NCBI GenBank assembly: GCA_964579415.1 | Contig: CAZOGW010000036.1 | Coordinates: 1 to 25,018, forward strand | Length of the DNA: 25,018 nt | Reading direction: 5' to 3' | Origin: CAZOGW01 sp964579415 | GTDB lineage: Bacteria; Actinomycetota; Acidimicrobiia; Spongiisociales; UBA5794 | Part shown: one piece after another, positions 14,345 to 20,618 of the stretch | Numbering within the stretch: the first letter of the stretch is position 1 | Layout of the letters: each line of letters begins with the position of its first letter | Notes under the pieces: model-generated | Told to the model about the DNA's origin: nothing | Seen by the model: the letters and a program-made list of their open reading frames with translations, nothing else | The model's database searches: none | Made by a program: the position numbers and the translations under genes

Positions 14345-15127
14345 ATGCGTCCCATCTGGAAGGGCGCCATCTCGTTCGGTCTGGTCACCATCCCGGTGGG
14401 GCTCTACTCCGCCACCGAGGACCGCCGACCCAAGTTCCGCCAGCTCCGCGGTTCGGACCACAGCCCGATCAAGTACAAGCGGGTGGCGGAGACCGACGGC
14501 CAGGAAGTGGCGTACGAGGACATCGTCAAGGGCTATGAGATCGACAAAGGTCGCTTCGTGGTGTTCACCGCCGAGGAGCTGTCCACGATCATGAAGGGCG
14601 GGGAGGGCAGCGTCGTCGACGTGGTCCAGTTCGTCACCCAGGACGAGATCGACCCCATCTACTACAAGTCCTCCTACTACCTGGCGCCGGAGAAGACCGG
14701 AGTGAAGGCGTACCGGTTGCTGGTGAACGCCCTTGAGCAGCGGGAGATGGTGGGGATCGCCAAAGTCGCCATCCGCGAGAAGGAGCAGATCGCGGCACTG
14801 CGCTCCGAGGACGGCGTGCTGGTGATGGAGACGATGCACTGGCCCGACGAGATCCGCGAACCCGCCTTCGAGTCCCTCGAGGAGGAGATCGACATCCGCG
14901 AGGACGAGGCGAAGATGGCCGACATGATCATCGACAACCTGACCTCGGTGTTCGACCCTTCGGCGTGGCACGACGAGTCACGTGAGGCGGTGGAGGCGGC
15001 GGCGCGGCAGAAGGTGGAGGGTCAGGAGATCGTCGCCCCCGAGGCGCCCCAGCCCTCCGGCGTGGTCGATCTCATGGAGGCACTCAAGGCTTCGGTGGAA
15101 GCCACGAAGGTGAAGAAAGCCGGGTAG
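14345..15127 (+). CDS. ku: Non-homologous end joining protein Ku
   Basis: Bacterial Ku forms a homodimer ring on broken DNA ends and recruits the LigD-type ligase. The 260-residue protein begins with the hallmark RPIWKGAISFGLVTIPV and contains YEDIVKGYEI, FVTQDEIDPIYY and YYLAPEKTGVKAYRLL of the Ku core, then a short C-terminal tail with VVDLMEALKASVEA, without a long Lys-rich extension. The ATG has GGAGG 9 nt upstream. It converges on a stand-alone DNA ligase gene, its expected partner. No LigD polymerase or nuclease domain is in the window. Identification is secure. Confidence 0.97.
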   Translation: MRPIWKGAISFGLVTIPVGLYSATEDRRPKFRQLRGSDHSPIKYKRVAETDGQEVAYEDIVKGYEIDKGRFVVFTAEELSTIMKGGEGSVVDVVQFVTQDEIDPIYYKSSYYLAPEKTGVKAYRLLVNALEQREMVGIAKVAIREKEQIAALRSEDGVLVMETMHWPDEIREPAFESLEEEIDIREDEAKMADMIIDNLTSVFDPSAWHDESREAVEAAARQKVEGQEIVAPEAPQPSGVVDLMEALKASVEATKVKKAG

Positions 15128-15131
15128 GGGG

Positions 15132-15165
15132 AGGAGAGGCGCGCCACCGGATGTGCGCCTGTCTC
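15132..15165 (+). terminator. Possible hairpin terminator after ku
   Basis: AGGCGC (15137-15142) pairs with GCGCCT (15155-15160) around a 12-nt loop, and the flanking GAGA/TCTC can extend the stem with a small bulge. It starts just after the ku stop codon. Only a weak T-rich tail follows, so strength is uncertain. Confidence 0.4.
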
Positions 15166-15177
15166 GTTGCGGGGAGG

Positions 15178-15233
15178 TACTTGGTACTTGGTACTTGGTA
15201 CTTGGTACTTGGTACTTGGTACTTGGTATCTGG
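15178..15233. repeat. Heptamer array, 7 x TACTTGG plus one variant
   Basis: Seven perfect TACTTGG copies are followed by one TATCTGG. With 8 units in register it ties for the longest array in the window and is the most homogeneous. It lies between the convergent ku and ligase genes and pairs in opposite orientation with the array at 15254-15272 across a 20-nt spacer. Confidence 0.96.
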
Positions 15234-15253
15234 CGACCACTGCAAGCTCCCCC

Positions 15254-15272
15254 GTACGTAGTACGTAGTACG
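15254..15272. repeat. Heptamer array, 2 x TACGTAG plus partial
   Basis: Two TACGTAG units and a partial third (NNRRTAC form GTAGTAC) end 1 nt from the ligase stop codon. It is the right-hand member of the ku-ligase array pair. Confidence 0.9.
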
Positions 15273-15273
15273 C

Positions 15274-16230
15274 TCATCCCAGCTCGGCCTGCCACATCAC
15301 GGATTCGGGGGGGTCGTCGGTGAAGCCGAGGAACGAGGGGGCGCGCAGCTTGCCGGCGGCGGTCAGTTCCTTGTAGCGGATCATGGCGACCAACCGCGGC
15401 TCGACGAAGCGGGCGTTGCGCGGCATCTGAGCGTCGGCGAGGAACGGCGACGCGGGCACTGCCATCTCGTCGAGGGCACCCCGGATGGCGGCCAGAGCGA
15501 CATGGTCGAAGCCGGTCCCGACCGCCCCGGCCCAGCGCAGGCCCTCCTCCGTCCACATGCCGACGAGGAGCGACCCGAACGAGTCGCTGCGGCCGCCCTC
15601 GCCGGGCAGCCAGCCGCCGACCACGCCGCGCACCTGCAGGAACCGGGAGATCTTGCGCCAGTCGGCTGAGCGCAGGCCGGGGCGGTACGGGGAATCTCGG
15701 CGCTTGGCGACGACTCCCTCCAGGTCTCGCTGCTCCACCAGCTTCCAGAGGGGCCCGGGGTCGCCGTCGACGTAGGAGGCCGGGATCAACGATTCGGTGA
15801 GAGCCAGCCCCTCGAGTCGGCGCCGGCGGCGCTCCCAGGGCTGGGCGGTGATGTCACCCCCGTCGTAGAGGACGTCGAAGACCACGTAGGCCACCGGGAC
15901 GTCGACCATGGCGGTAGCCACAGCCGCCGGAGAGCCCAGGTTCATCCGCTGCTGGATCGCCTCGAACGAAGGGCGCCCCCGGGTGTCGAAGGCCACGATC
16001 TCGCCGTCGAGCACCAGTGGCCGGTCGGCGCCGAACCGGGCCACCTCGGGGTAGCGGGAGGTGGAGTCGTTGCCGGCCCGGCTGCGCAGCCGGGTCGAGG
16101 TGCCGTCGAAGGTGGCGATGGTGCGCACCCCGTCCCACTTCAGCTCGTAGACCCACCCCGGGTCGGTGAAGAGCCGCTCCCACCGCGTCGCCAGCATGGG
16201 TGCGTAGTCAGGGATCGCCATCGGTCCCAT
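15274..16230 (-). CDS. ATP-dependent DNA ligase, LigD ligase domain only
   Basis: This ligase seals nicks with ATP and probably acts with Ku in end joining. The 318-residue protein has only the adenylation and OB-fold domains of LigD. Motif I is ELKWDGVR with the nucleophile at Lys31, then R-S-R-A-G-N, LDGEIVAFD (motif III), VVFDVLY, EGVVAKR (motif IV) and the C-terminal VGGWLPGEGGR and PSFLG segments. Motif V reads W-R-K-I-S where K-x-K is usual, so one of two lysines is replaced by Ser. Two ATG starts, at 16230 and 16221, are possible; the second has GGGGA at a good distance. The YqeY gene ends 17 nt upstream, so the pair is cotranscribed. LigC is an alternative name. Confidence 0.9.
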   Translation of the reverse strand: MGPMAIPDYAPMLATRWERLFTDPGWVYELKWDGVRTIATFDGTSTRLRSRAGNDSTSRYPEVARFGADRPLVLDGEIVAFDTRGRPSFEAIQQRMNLGSPAAVATAMVDVPVAYVVFDVLYDGGDITAQPWERRRRRLEGLALTESLIPASYVDGDPGPLWKLVEQRDLEGVVAKRRDSPYRPGLRSADWRKISRFLQVRGVVGGWLPGEGGRSDSFGSLLVGMWTEEGLRWAGAVGTGFDHVALAAIRGALDEMAVPASPFLADAQMPRNARFVEPRLVAMIRYKELTAAGKLRAPSFLGFTDDPPESVMWQAELG

Positions 16231-16247
16231 TCCCCGCTCGGCGGCCC

Positions 16248-16706
16248 TCAGCCACCCAGCTCCTGGCGGACCAGGCGGTTCACCAGGGCGCCGTCCAGGC
16301 CCTCGATCCCCTGCTTCATGATCGCCCCGATCACCTGGCCCACCTGTTTGGCGTCGGTGGCGCCGATGCCGGCGATGGTGGAGCGGACCAGGTCCAGCGT
16401 CTCCTCCTCGCCCAGCCCCTTGGGGAGCCAGCGGGAGAGGTACTCCGTCTCGGCGGCGAGCTTGGCGACCTGCTCGGCTCCCCGCTCCCCCAGCGCCTCG
16501 TACTCGCGGCGCGACCGGTCGTTGCGCTTGACGATGTCGCCGATGACGGCCAGGTAGAGGGCGTCGTCGACCTCACCGGAAAACCCGGGGTTCGACTTCG
16601 CCACGGCAACCTCGGTCTCGACCAACCGCACCGCATCGGCCCGCTGCCGATCCCGCGCCCTCATCGCATCCTGCAGTTCGCCCCGCAGTTCCTCACGAAC
16701 ACTCAT
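16248..16706 (-). CDS. GatB/YqeY domain-containing protein
   Basis: The 152-residue protein matches the YqeY family over its full length: a helical N-terminus (LRGELQDAMRARD), R-L-V-E-T-E-V in place of the usual LR-x-x-x-A segment, Y-L-S-R-W-L-P-K-G-L (about 89-98) and the C-terminal GQVIGAIMKQ and ALVNRLVRQEL. The same fold forms the tail domain of GatB, the tRNA-dependent amidotransferase, and binds tRNA there. The role of the free-standing protein is not known. The start is ATG. It lies 17 nt upstream of the DNA ligase gene on the same strand, and a heptamer array separates it from whiB. Confidence 0.92.
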   Translation of the reverse strand: MSVREELRGELQDAMRARDRQRADAVRLVETEVAVAKSNPGFSGEVDDALYLAVIGDIVKRNDRSRREYEALGERGAEQVAKLAAETEYLSRWLPKGLGEEETLDLVRSTIAGIGATDAKQVGQVIGAIMKQGIEGLDGALVNRLVRQELGG

Positions 16707-16734
16707 GCGGAGGATGTTAGGTACACGTCGCCGC

Positions 16735-16790
16735 GTACCTAGTACTTAGTACTTAGTACTTAGTACTTAGTACGTAGTACGTAGTACCTA
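16735..16790. repeat. Heptamer array of 8 units overlapping the whiB stop codon
   Basis: Eight contiguous heptamers run GTACCTA, four GTACTTA, two GTACGTA and a final GTACCTA. The last three bases (16788-16790) are the reverse complement of the whiB stop codon TAG, so the array starts at the very end of whiB and fills most of the gap to the YqeY gene. Confidence 0.96.
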
Positions 16791-17060
16791 GCTCGCCTGA
16801 CGCTGGCGGCGACGCTCGGCGAGCCAGCGCTTGCGCAGACGGCGGCGGTCATCCTCGGGGTAGCCGCCCCACACGCCCGCCTCCTGGTTGGTCTCCAGTG
16901 CGTAGCGCAGGCACTCCTCCTGCACGGAGCACACCGCGCAGATGGCCTTTGCCCTGACGATCTGCTCGACCGCCGGGCCCGTGGTCCCCACGGGAAAGAA
17001 GAGTTCCGGATCCGAGTCCCGGCACGCCGAGAGCTCCCTCCAGTCGGATACGGTCAACAT
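16788..17060 (-). CDS. WhiB family Fe-S transcriptional regulator
   Basis: WhiB proteins bind a [4Fe-4S] cluster that senses NO or redox state and control transcription with sigma factor A; they occur only in Actinobacteria and their phages. This 90-residue member has the four cluster cysteines at 13, 41, 44 and 50 (C-x27-C-x2-C-x5-C), the GVWGG turn (62-66) and a basic Arg-rich C-terminus. Size and motifs best suit a WhiB1- or WhiB2-like protein, but the paralogue cannot be fixed by eye. The start is ATG with GGGAG 11 nt upstream. Upstream are a perfect CRP-type palindrome (17101-17118) and a candidate promoter. The TAG stop codon is part of a heptamer array. Confidence 0.95.
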   Translation of the reverse strand: MLTVSDWRELSACRDSDPELFFPVGTTGPAVEQIVRAKAICAVCSVQEECLRYALETNQEAGVWGGYPEDDRRRLRKRWLAERRRQRQAS

Positions 17061-17100
17061 GCGGCGCTACTCCCGGTGGTCCTGATTGGCGAAATCAACT

Positions 17101-17118
17101 TTGTGATTCATTTCACAA
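17101..17118. promoter_or_regulatory. CRP/FNR-type operator, TTGTGA-N6-TCACAA
   Basis: A perfect inverted repeat, TTGTGA (17101-17106) and TCACAA (17113-17118) around 6 nt, contains the full CRP consensus TGTGA-N6-TCACA. Its centre is about 50 nt upstream of the whiB start codon. In Mycobacterium tuberculosis the whiB1 promoter is controlled by the CRP protein Rv3676, so a regulatory role here is plausible. Confidence 0.7.
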
Positions 17119-17159
17119 GAGTGCCTCTGCGAGAAGGCCTCTCGTGGCGTGATTGCACA

Positions 17160-17188
17160 ACTGTAACGCGTGCACCCACGCTGCACAA
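17160..17188 (-). promoter_or_regulatory. Possible whiB promoter
   Basis: On the minus strand TTGTGC (17183-17188) and TACAGT (17160-17165) are 17 nt apart, an acceptable sigma-A pair. Transcription would start near 17152, which would place the CRP-type site just downstream, a position suited to repression. Other promoters are possible. Confidence 0.4.
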
Positions 17189-17246
17189 GGGATTTTCTCG
17201 GCGCCGCCGCCACAGGTCACCGGCGGCCGTCACCTGCTCCGTGGAC

Positions 17247-17483
17247 TCAGGCCTGGGCGAATCCGATGCCGCCGCGCGAGATGTCACCCTCGATCTGCAC
17301 GAAGGCGAGCTTGTCAAGGAGGATGCCGTAGGTGTGACCCCGGGTGTCTTCGATCCACACCACCGGCTCCGCCGCGGCGACGGCCGCCTCCACCGCCTTC
17401 TTCGCCGCCTTGGCGTCTGCTACCTCGATCTCGAGCTCACGCGCCCCGGTGACGCCGATGCGAACCTTGGTGATGTCGGCCAT
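17247..17483 (-). CDS. DUF3107 domain-containing protein
   Basis: A 78-residue protein of an actinobacterial family without a known function. It shows the family layout: a first strand (VRIGVTGARELEIEV), an Ala/Lys helix (AKAAKKAVEAAVAAAE), a second strand region (VVWIEDTRGHTYGIL), then LDKLAFVQIEGD. This looks like a compact alpha/beta domain with no catalytic motif, signal peptide or membrane segment. The ATG has GGAG about 9 nt upstream. It lies 54 nt downstream of mrp and 186 nt upstream of whiB on the same strand. Confidence 0.85.
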   Translation of the reverse strand: MADITKVRIGVTGARELEIEVADAKAAKKAVEAAVAAAEPVVWIEDTRGHTYGILLDKLAFVQIEGDISRGGIGFAQA

Positions 17484-17537
17484 GCCTCACTGCTCCGTTC
17501 CGGTAATGACTGTTCCTGTGGCGCCCGACGGCGCAGG

Positions 17538-18635
17538 TCAACTGATGACGAGTTCGGGGTGGGTACGCAGGCGCGGCCTGCGCTCCTCTACCTCGGCCGC
17601 CAGGGCGGCGAAAGCAGTCGCCGCTTCACCGCCGGGGTCGGCGATGGTAACCGGCAGCCCGCGATCGGCGCCTTCACGCAGGGCGGGAACCAGGGGGACC
17701 TTGCCCAGCAGCGGCACCTCGAGGTCGTCCGCCAGCGCCTCGCCACCGCCCTCGCCGAAGAGGTAATAACGCTTGCCGTCGTCACCGGTGAACCACGACA
17801 TGTTCTCCACCACACCCATCACGTCCTGGTTCACCTTGCGGGCCATGAGCCCGGCCCGCCGCGCCACCCGCTGGGCGGTGATCTGGGGCGTCGTCACGAT
17901 GATGGACTGGGCCCGGGGGAGGAACTGCGACATCGAAATGGCGATGTCGCCGGTGCCGGGCGGCATGTCGACCAGCAGGTAGTCCGGGTCGCCCCAGTGC
18001 ACGTCGGCGAGGAACTGCTCCAGCGCCTTGTGCAGCATCGGTCCCCGCCAGATCACCGCCTGGTCGGGACGTACGAAGAAGTCCATGGACATCACGCTGA
18101 CGCCGTGGATCTCGGGCGGGATCAGTGTCTCATCGATCACGGTCGGCGCCCGGTCGACTCCCAGCATCTTGGGAATGGAGAAGCCCCACACGTCGGCGTC
18201 GATGATGGCCACCGACTTGCCCAGCCGGGCCAGCGAGACACCCAGGTTGGCGGTCACCGACGACTTGCCCACGCCGCCCTTCCCGGAGCCGACGGCGATG
18301 ACGCGGGTCTTGCTGCCGGCGGCGCCGATGGTGATCTTGCGCGTCTCGCCGCCTCGGATGTCGGCGACGAGGGTCTGGCGCTCCTCGTCGGTCATCGAGG
18401 TGAACTGCACCGCCACCGAGGTGACCCCGGGGATGGTACGGGCGGCTGCGGTGACGTCCGAGGTGAGCTTGTCCTTGAGGGGGCAACCGGGGATGGTGAG
18501 AGCAACCAGCACGCGCACCGAGCCGTCCGGGGAGACTTCGAGTTCCCGCAGCATGTTCAGATCTACCAGGGTCCGATGGATCTCCGGATCCTCGACGGCT
18601 CCGATCGCGGCGCGCAGCGCCTCCACATCCACCAC
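17538..18635 (-). CDS. mrp: Mrp/ApbC family Fe-S cluster carrier ATPase
   Basis: Mrp-type P-loop ATPases bind and hand over Fe-S clusters to target proteins in the cytoplasm. The 365-residue protein has an N-terminal MIP18/DUF59 domain (about 1-90, with the conserved Cys51 in TIPGCPLKD), then the deviant Walker A GKGGVGKSS (118-126), IDADVWGFSIP, VDMPPGTGD and GVVENMSWF. The C-terminal CxxC that bridges a cluster in many ApbC proteins is absent; that place reads TGDDGKRYYLFGEGGG. The start is GTG with GGAG 5 nt upstream. It diverges from a SufR-like Fe-S regulator, which supports a role in cluster supply, and is followed by DUF3107. Confidence 0.93.
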   Translation of the reverse strand: MVDVEALRAAIGAVEDPEIHRTLVDLNMLRELEVSPDGSVRVLVALTIPGCPLKDKLTSDVTAAARTIPGVTSVAVQFTSMTDEERQTLVADIRGGETRKITIGAAGSKTRVIAVGSGKGGVGKSSVTANLGVSLARLGKSVAIIDADVWGFSIPKMLGVDRAPTVIDETLIPPEIHGVSVMSMDFFVRPDQAVIWRGPMLHKALEQFLADVHWGDPDYLLVDMPPGTGDIAISMSQFLPRAQSIIVTTPQITAQRVARRAGLMARKVNQDVMGVVENMSWFTGDDGKRYYLFGEGGGEALADDLEVPLLGKVPLVPALREGADRGLPVTIADPGGEAATAFAALAAEVEERRPRLRTHPELVIS

Positions 18636-18651
18636 ATCAGCTCCTATCTGG

Positions 18652-18669
18652 ATAGTACATAGAAACTAT
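18652..18669. promoter_or_regulatory. Inverted repeat ATAGT-N8-ACTAT between mrp and SufR-like gene
   Basis: ATAGT (18652-18656) and ACTAT (18665-18669) flank 8 nt in the 76-nt divergent gap. A second overlapping repeat, CTATC-TG-GATAG, spans 18644-18655. The AT-rich patch stands out against GC-rich surroundings and TATAGT (18667-18672) could be the -10 of the regulator gene. It is a candidate operator for the SufR-like protein controlling both genes. Confidence 0.5.
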
Positions 18670-18711
18670 AGTGAAGGGGGGTACAAGCCAGACCCTGCCC
18701 CAGGAGCACCG

Positions 18712-19416
18712 ATGGCCACCATGGACACCGCCGTCTTCGACGAGGAAATCGGCGCCCTCACCGCCTCCCTCGGCGACACGACGCGCCGCGGCATCTACAT
18801 CGCGGTGCGCCAGGCAGCCGACTCGATGACCGTGGCCGAGGTGGCCGCGCTGTTCGACCTTCACCCCAATGTCGCCCGCCACCACCTCGACAAGCTGGTC
18901 GCCGACGGGTGGCTGCGCACCACGTCACGGCGCCGCGCCGATCGCGGGGGCCCCGGGGCGGGCCGGCCCGCCAAGCACTACGAGGCCACCGACCAGGAGG
19001 TCTCCCTGCAATTCCCGCTGCGACGCTACGACCTGCTTGCCGAATTGCTGGTGCGGGTCGTGGAGCGCATCGCCCCCGACGACATCGGTGCCATCGCCGA
19101 GGAGGTGGGGCGCCAGTACGGGGAAGAGATCGCCGCCGAGATCGGGGTCCCGGACGACGATGGCTTCGATGCCGCGGTGCGGGCCGTGGCCAAGGCGATG
19201 ATGGGCGTCGGTTTCGTCACCGAGGCCAACCCCGACGACCGCACCATGCTCACCAGCTTCTGCCCCTTCGGCGCGACCGCCACCAACCATCCCGAGATCG
19301 TGTGCCGCCTCGACCAGGGAATCGTCGGTGGCCTCCTCGCCGCCATGCACCAGCCGGTGTCCGTCTCACTCACACCGCACGGGTCACAGGACGAGGACTG
19401 CGTCGTAGGCATGTGA
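18712..19416 (+). CDS. SufR-like winged-helix Fe-S-sensing transcriptional regulator
   Basis: From the ATG at 18712, with AGGAG 7 nt upstream, the product is 234 residues. The N-terminal winged helix-turn-helix spans about 20-95 (TVAEVAALFDLHPNVARHHLDKLVADGWL, with GRPAKHY in the wing). The C-terminal half has Cys184 in SFCPFG, Cys198 in HPEIVC and Cys230 in the terminal DEDC, the cysteine layout of SufR-type repressors that hold an Fe-S cluster and control suf operons. No suf genes are in the window; instead it diverges from mrp, another Fe-S gene. A longer frame starting at 18028 crosses mrp in antisense and is rejected. SufR-like is a family call, not proof of target. Confidence 0.82.
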   Translation: MATMDTAVFDEEIGALTASLGDTTRRGIYIAVRQAADSMTVAEVAALFDLHPNVARHHLDKLVADGWLRTTSRRRADRGGPGAGRPAKHYEATDQEVSLQFPLRRYDLLAELLVRVVERIAPDDIGAIAEEVGRQYGEEIAAEIGVPDDDGFDAAVRAVAKAMMGVGFVTEANPDDRTMLTSFCPFGATATNHPEIVCRLDQGIVGGLLAAMHQPVSVSLTPHGSQDEDCVVGM

Positions 19417-19462
19417 GCCGTGGCCGTGTGACCCGTCAGGGTCGCCCCCGCATCGCGGTAGC

Positions 19463-20590
19463 GTGCAACAGGTGACGGTCCACCCATCGCACATCACCGC
19501 GGCGCAACGGATCCACCGGGACGGACCCGTCGTGGACGGGCACAACGACTTCCCCTGGGCGGTGCGCACCCGTGCCCGGTCGAGCCTGGAGGAGGCCGAT
19601 CCACGACAGCACCTCGACAGGTTCCACACCGACATCCACCGGCTCCGGGAGGGTGGCGTGGGGGCACAGTTCTGGTCGGTCTTCGTGCCGGCGTGGACCG
19701 AGGAGCCGCTGGCGGTGACGCTGCAACAGATCGACCTCGTCGACGGGATGGTCGCCCTGGCCCCCGATCACTTCGAGCGGACCGTCACCGCAGCCGATGT
19801 CGCCGCGGCGAGGGGAAGGGGCCGCATCGCCTGCCTGACGGGCGCCGAGGGCGGGCACTGCATCGAGAACTCCCTCGACGGGCTGGGCCGACTCGCCGAG
19901 CGGGGGGTCCGCTACCTGACACTCACCCACGGCGACTCGCTCGACTGGGCCGACTCGGCCACCGACGTGGCCCGCAACGGCGGGCTCACCGACTTCGGAC
20001 GTACCGTGGTGAAGGAGATGAACCGGCTCGGCATGGTGGTCGACATCTCTCACGTCTCGGTACCGACGATGCGCCACGCGCTGGAGACCACCGAACGACC
20101 GCTGATGGCGTCGCACTCCAACGCCGAGGCCCTCACCCACCACCCCCGCAACATCCCCGACGACATCCTGGAAAAGGTCGCCGCCAACGGCGGGGTCGTG
20201 ATGGTGAACTTCTACCCCGGCTTCCTCGTTACCGAGACCGCCGACCGGGCACTCAACCTGCTCTCGCTGACCCGGGAGATGCGGCCCTGCTTCGACGATG
20301 ACGAGGAATTGGAGGACGCCGTCGCCGACCGCCTCGACACCGAAGACTGGGACCGGGGCACGGTGGCCGACGTCTGCGACCACATCGACCACATCGCCCG
20401 GGTCGCCGGCGTCGATCACGTCGGCATCGGTTCCGACTTCGATGGCATCAATCTGACCCCGGTCGGCCTGGAGGACGTCTCCCGCTATTGGGCGGTCACC
20501 GCCGAGCTCCTCTCCCGCGGCTGGCAGGAACGCGCGATCCGCCAAGTGCTCGGCGAGAACGCGATGCGGGTCCTGGCGGCGAACGACTGA
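19463..20590 (+). CDS. Membrane dipeptidase (peptidase M19 family)
   Basis: M19 dipeptidases are zinc enzymes that split dipeptides, including D-amino acid forms in some bacteria. The 375-residue protein has DGHNDFPW (25-32) with the first metal His and Asp, LTGAEGGHCIEN with the bridging Glu, LTHGDSLDWADSA, DISHVS and ASHSNA with further metal His residues, and GIGSDFDGI near the C-terminus. There is no signal peptide, so the enzyme is probably cytoplasmic. The start used is GTG at 19463; a second GTG at 19472 is equally possible, and neither has a strong ribosome site. It begins 46 nt after the SufR-like gene on the same strand and converges on the sulfatase-like gene. Confidence 0.93.
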   Translation: MQQVTVHPSHITAAQRIHRDGPVVDGHNDFPWAVRTRARSSLEEADPRQHLDRFHTDIHRLREGGVGAQFWSVFVPAWTEEPLAVTLQQIDLVDGMVALAPDHFERTVTAADVAAARGRGRIACLTGAEGGHCIENSLDGLGRLAERGVRYLTLTHGDSLDWADSATDVARNGGLTDFGRTVVKEMNRLGMVVDISHVSVPTMRHALETTERPLMASHSNAEALTHHPRNIPDDILEKVAANGGVVMVNFYPGFLVTETADRALNLLSLTREMRPCFDDDEELEDAVADRLDTEDWDRGTVADVCDHIDHIARVAGVDHVGIGSDFDGINLTPVGLEDVSRYWAVTAELLSRGWQERAIRQVLGENAMRVLAAND

Positions 20591-20618
20591 GTCCGTGCCG
20601 CGGCGCAGGGTGTGCGGG

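Noticed and set aside
705..16790. CRISPR arrays, because of the many short tandem repeats
   Set aside because: Units are 7 bp with no spacers between them and no cas genes are present. They are plain tandem repeats.
705..16790. Insertion sequences or MITEs as the source of the repeats
   Set aside because: No transposase, no common internal sequence between paired arrays and no constant target-site duplication were seen.
18028..18711. N-terminal extension of the SufR-like protein
   Set aside because: It is antisense to mrp and has no family match, while the ATG at 18712 has a good ribosome site.
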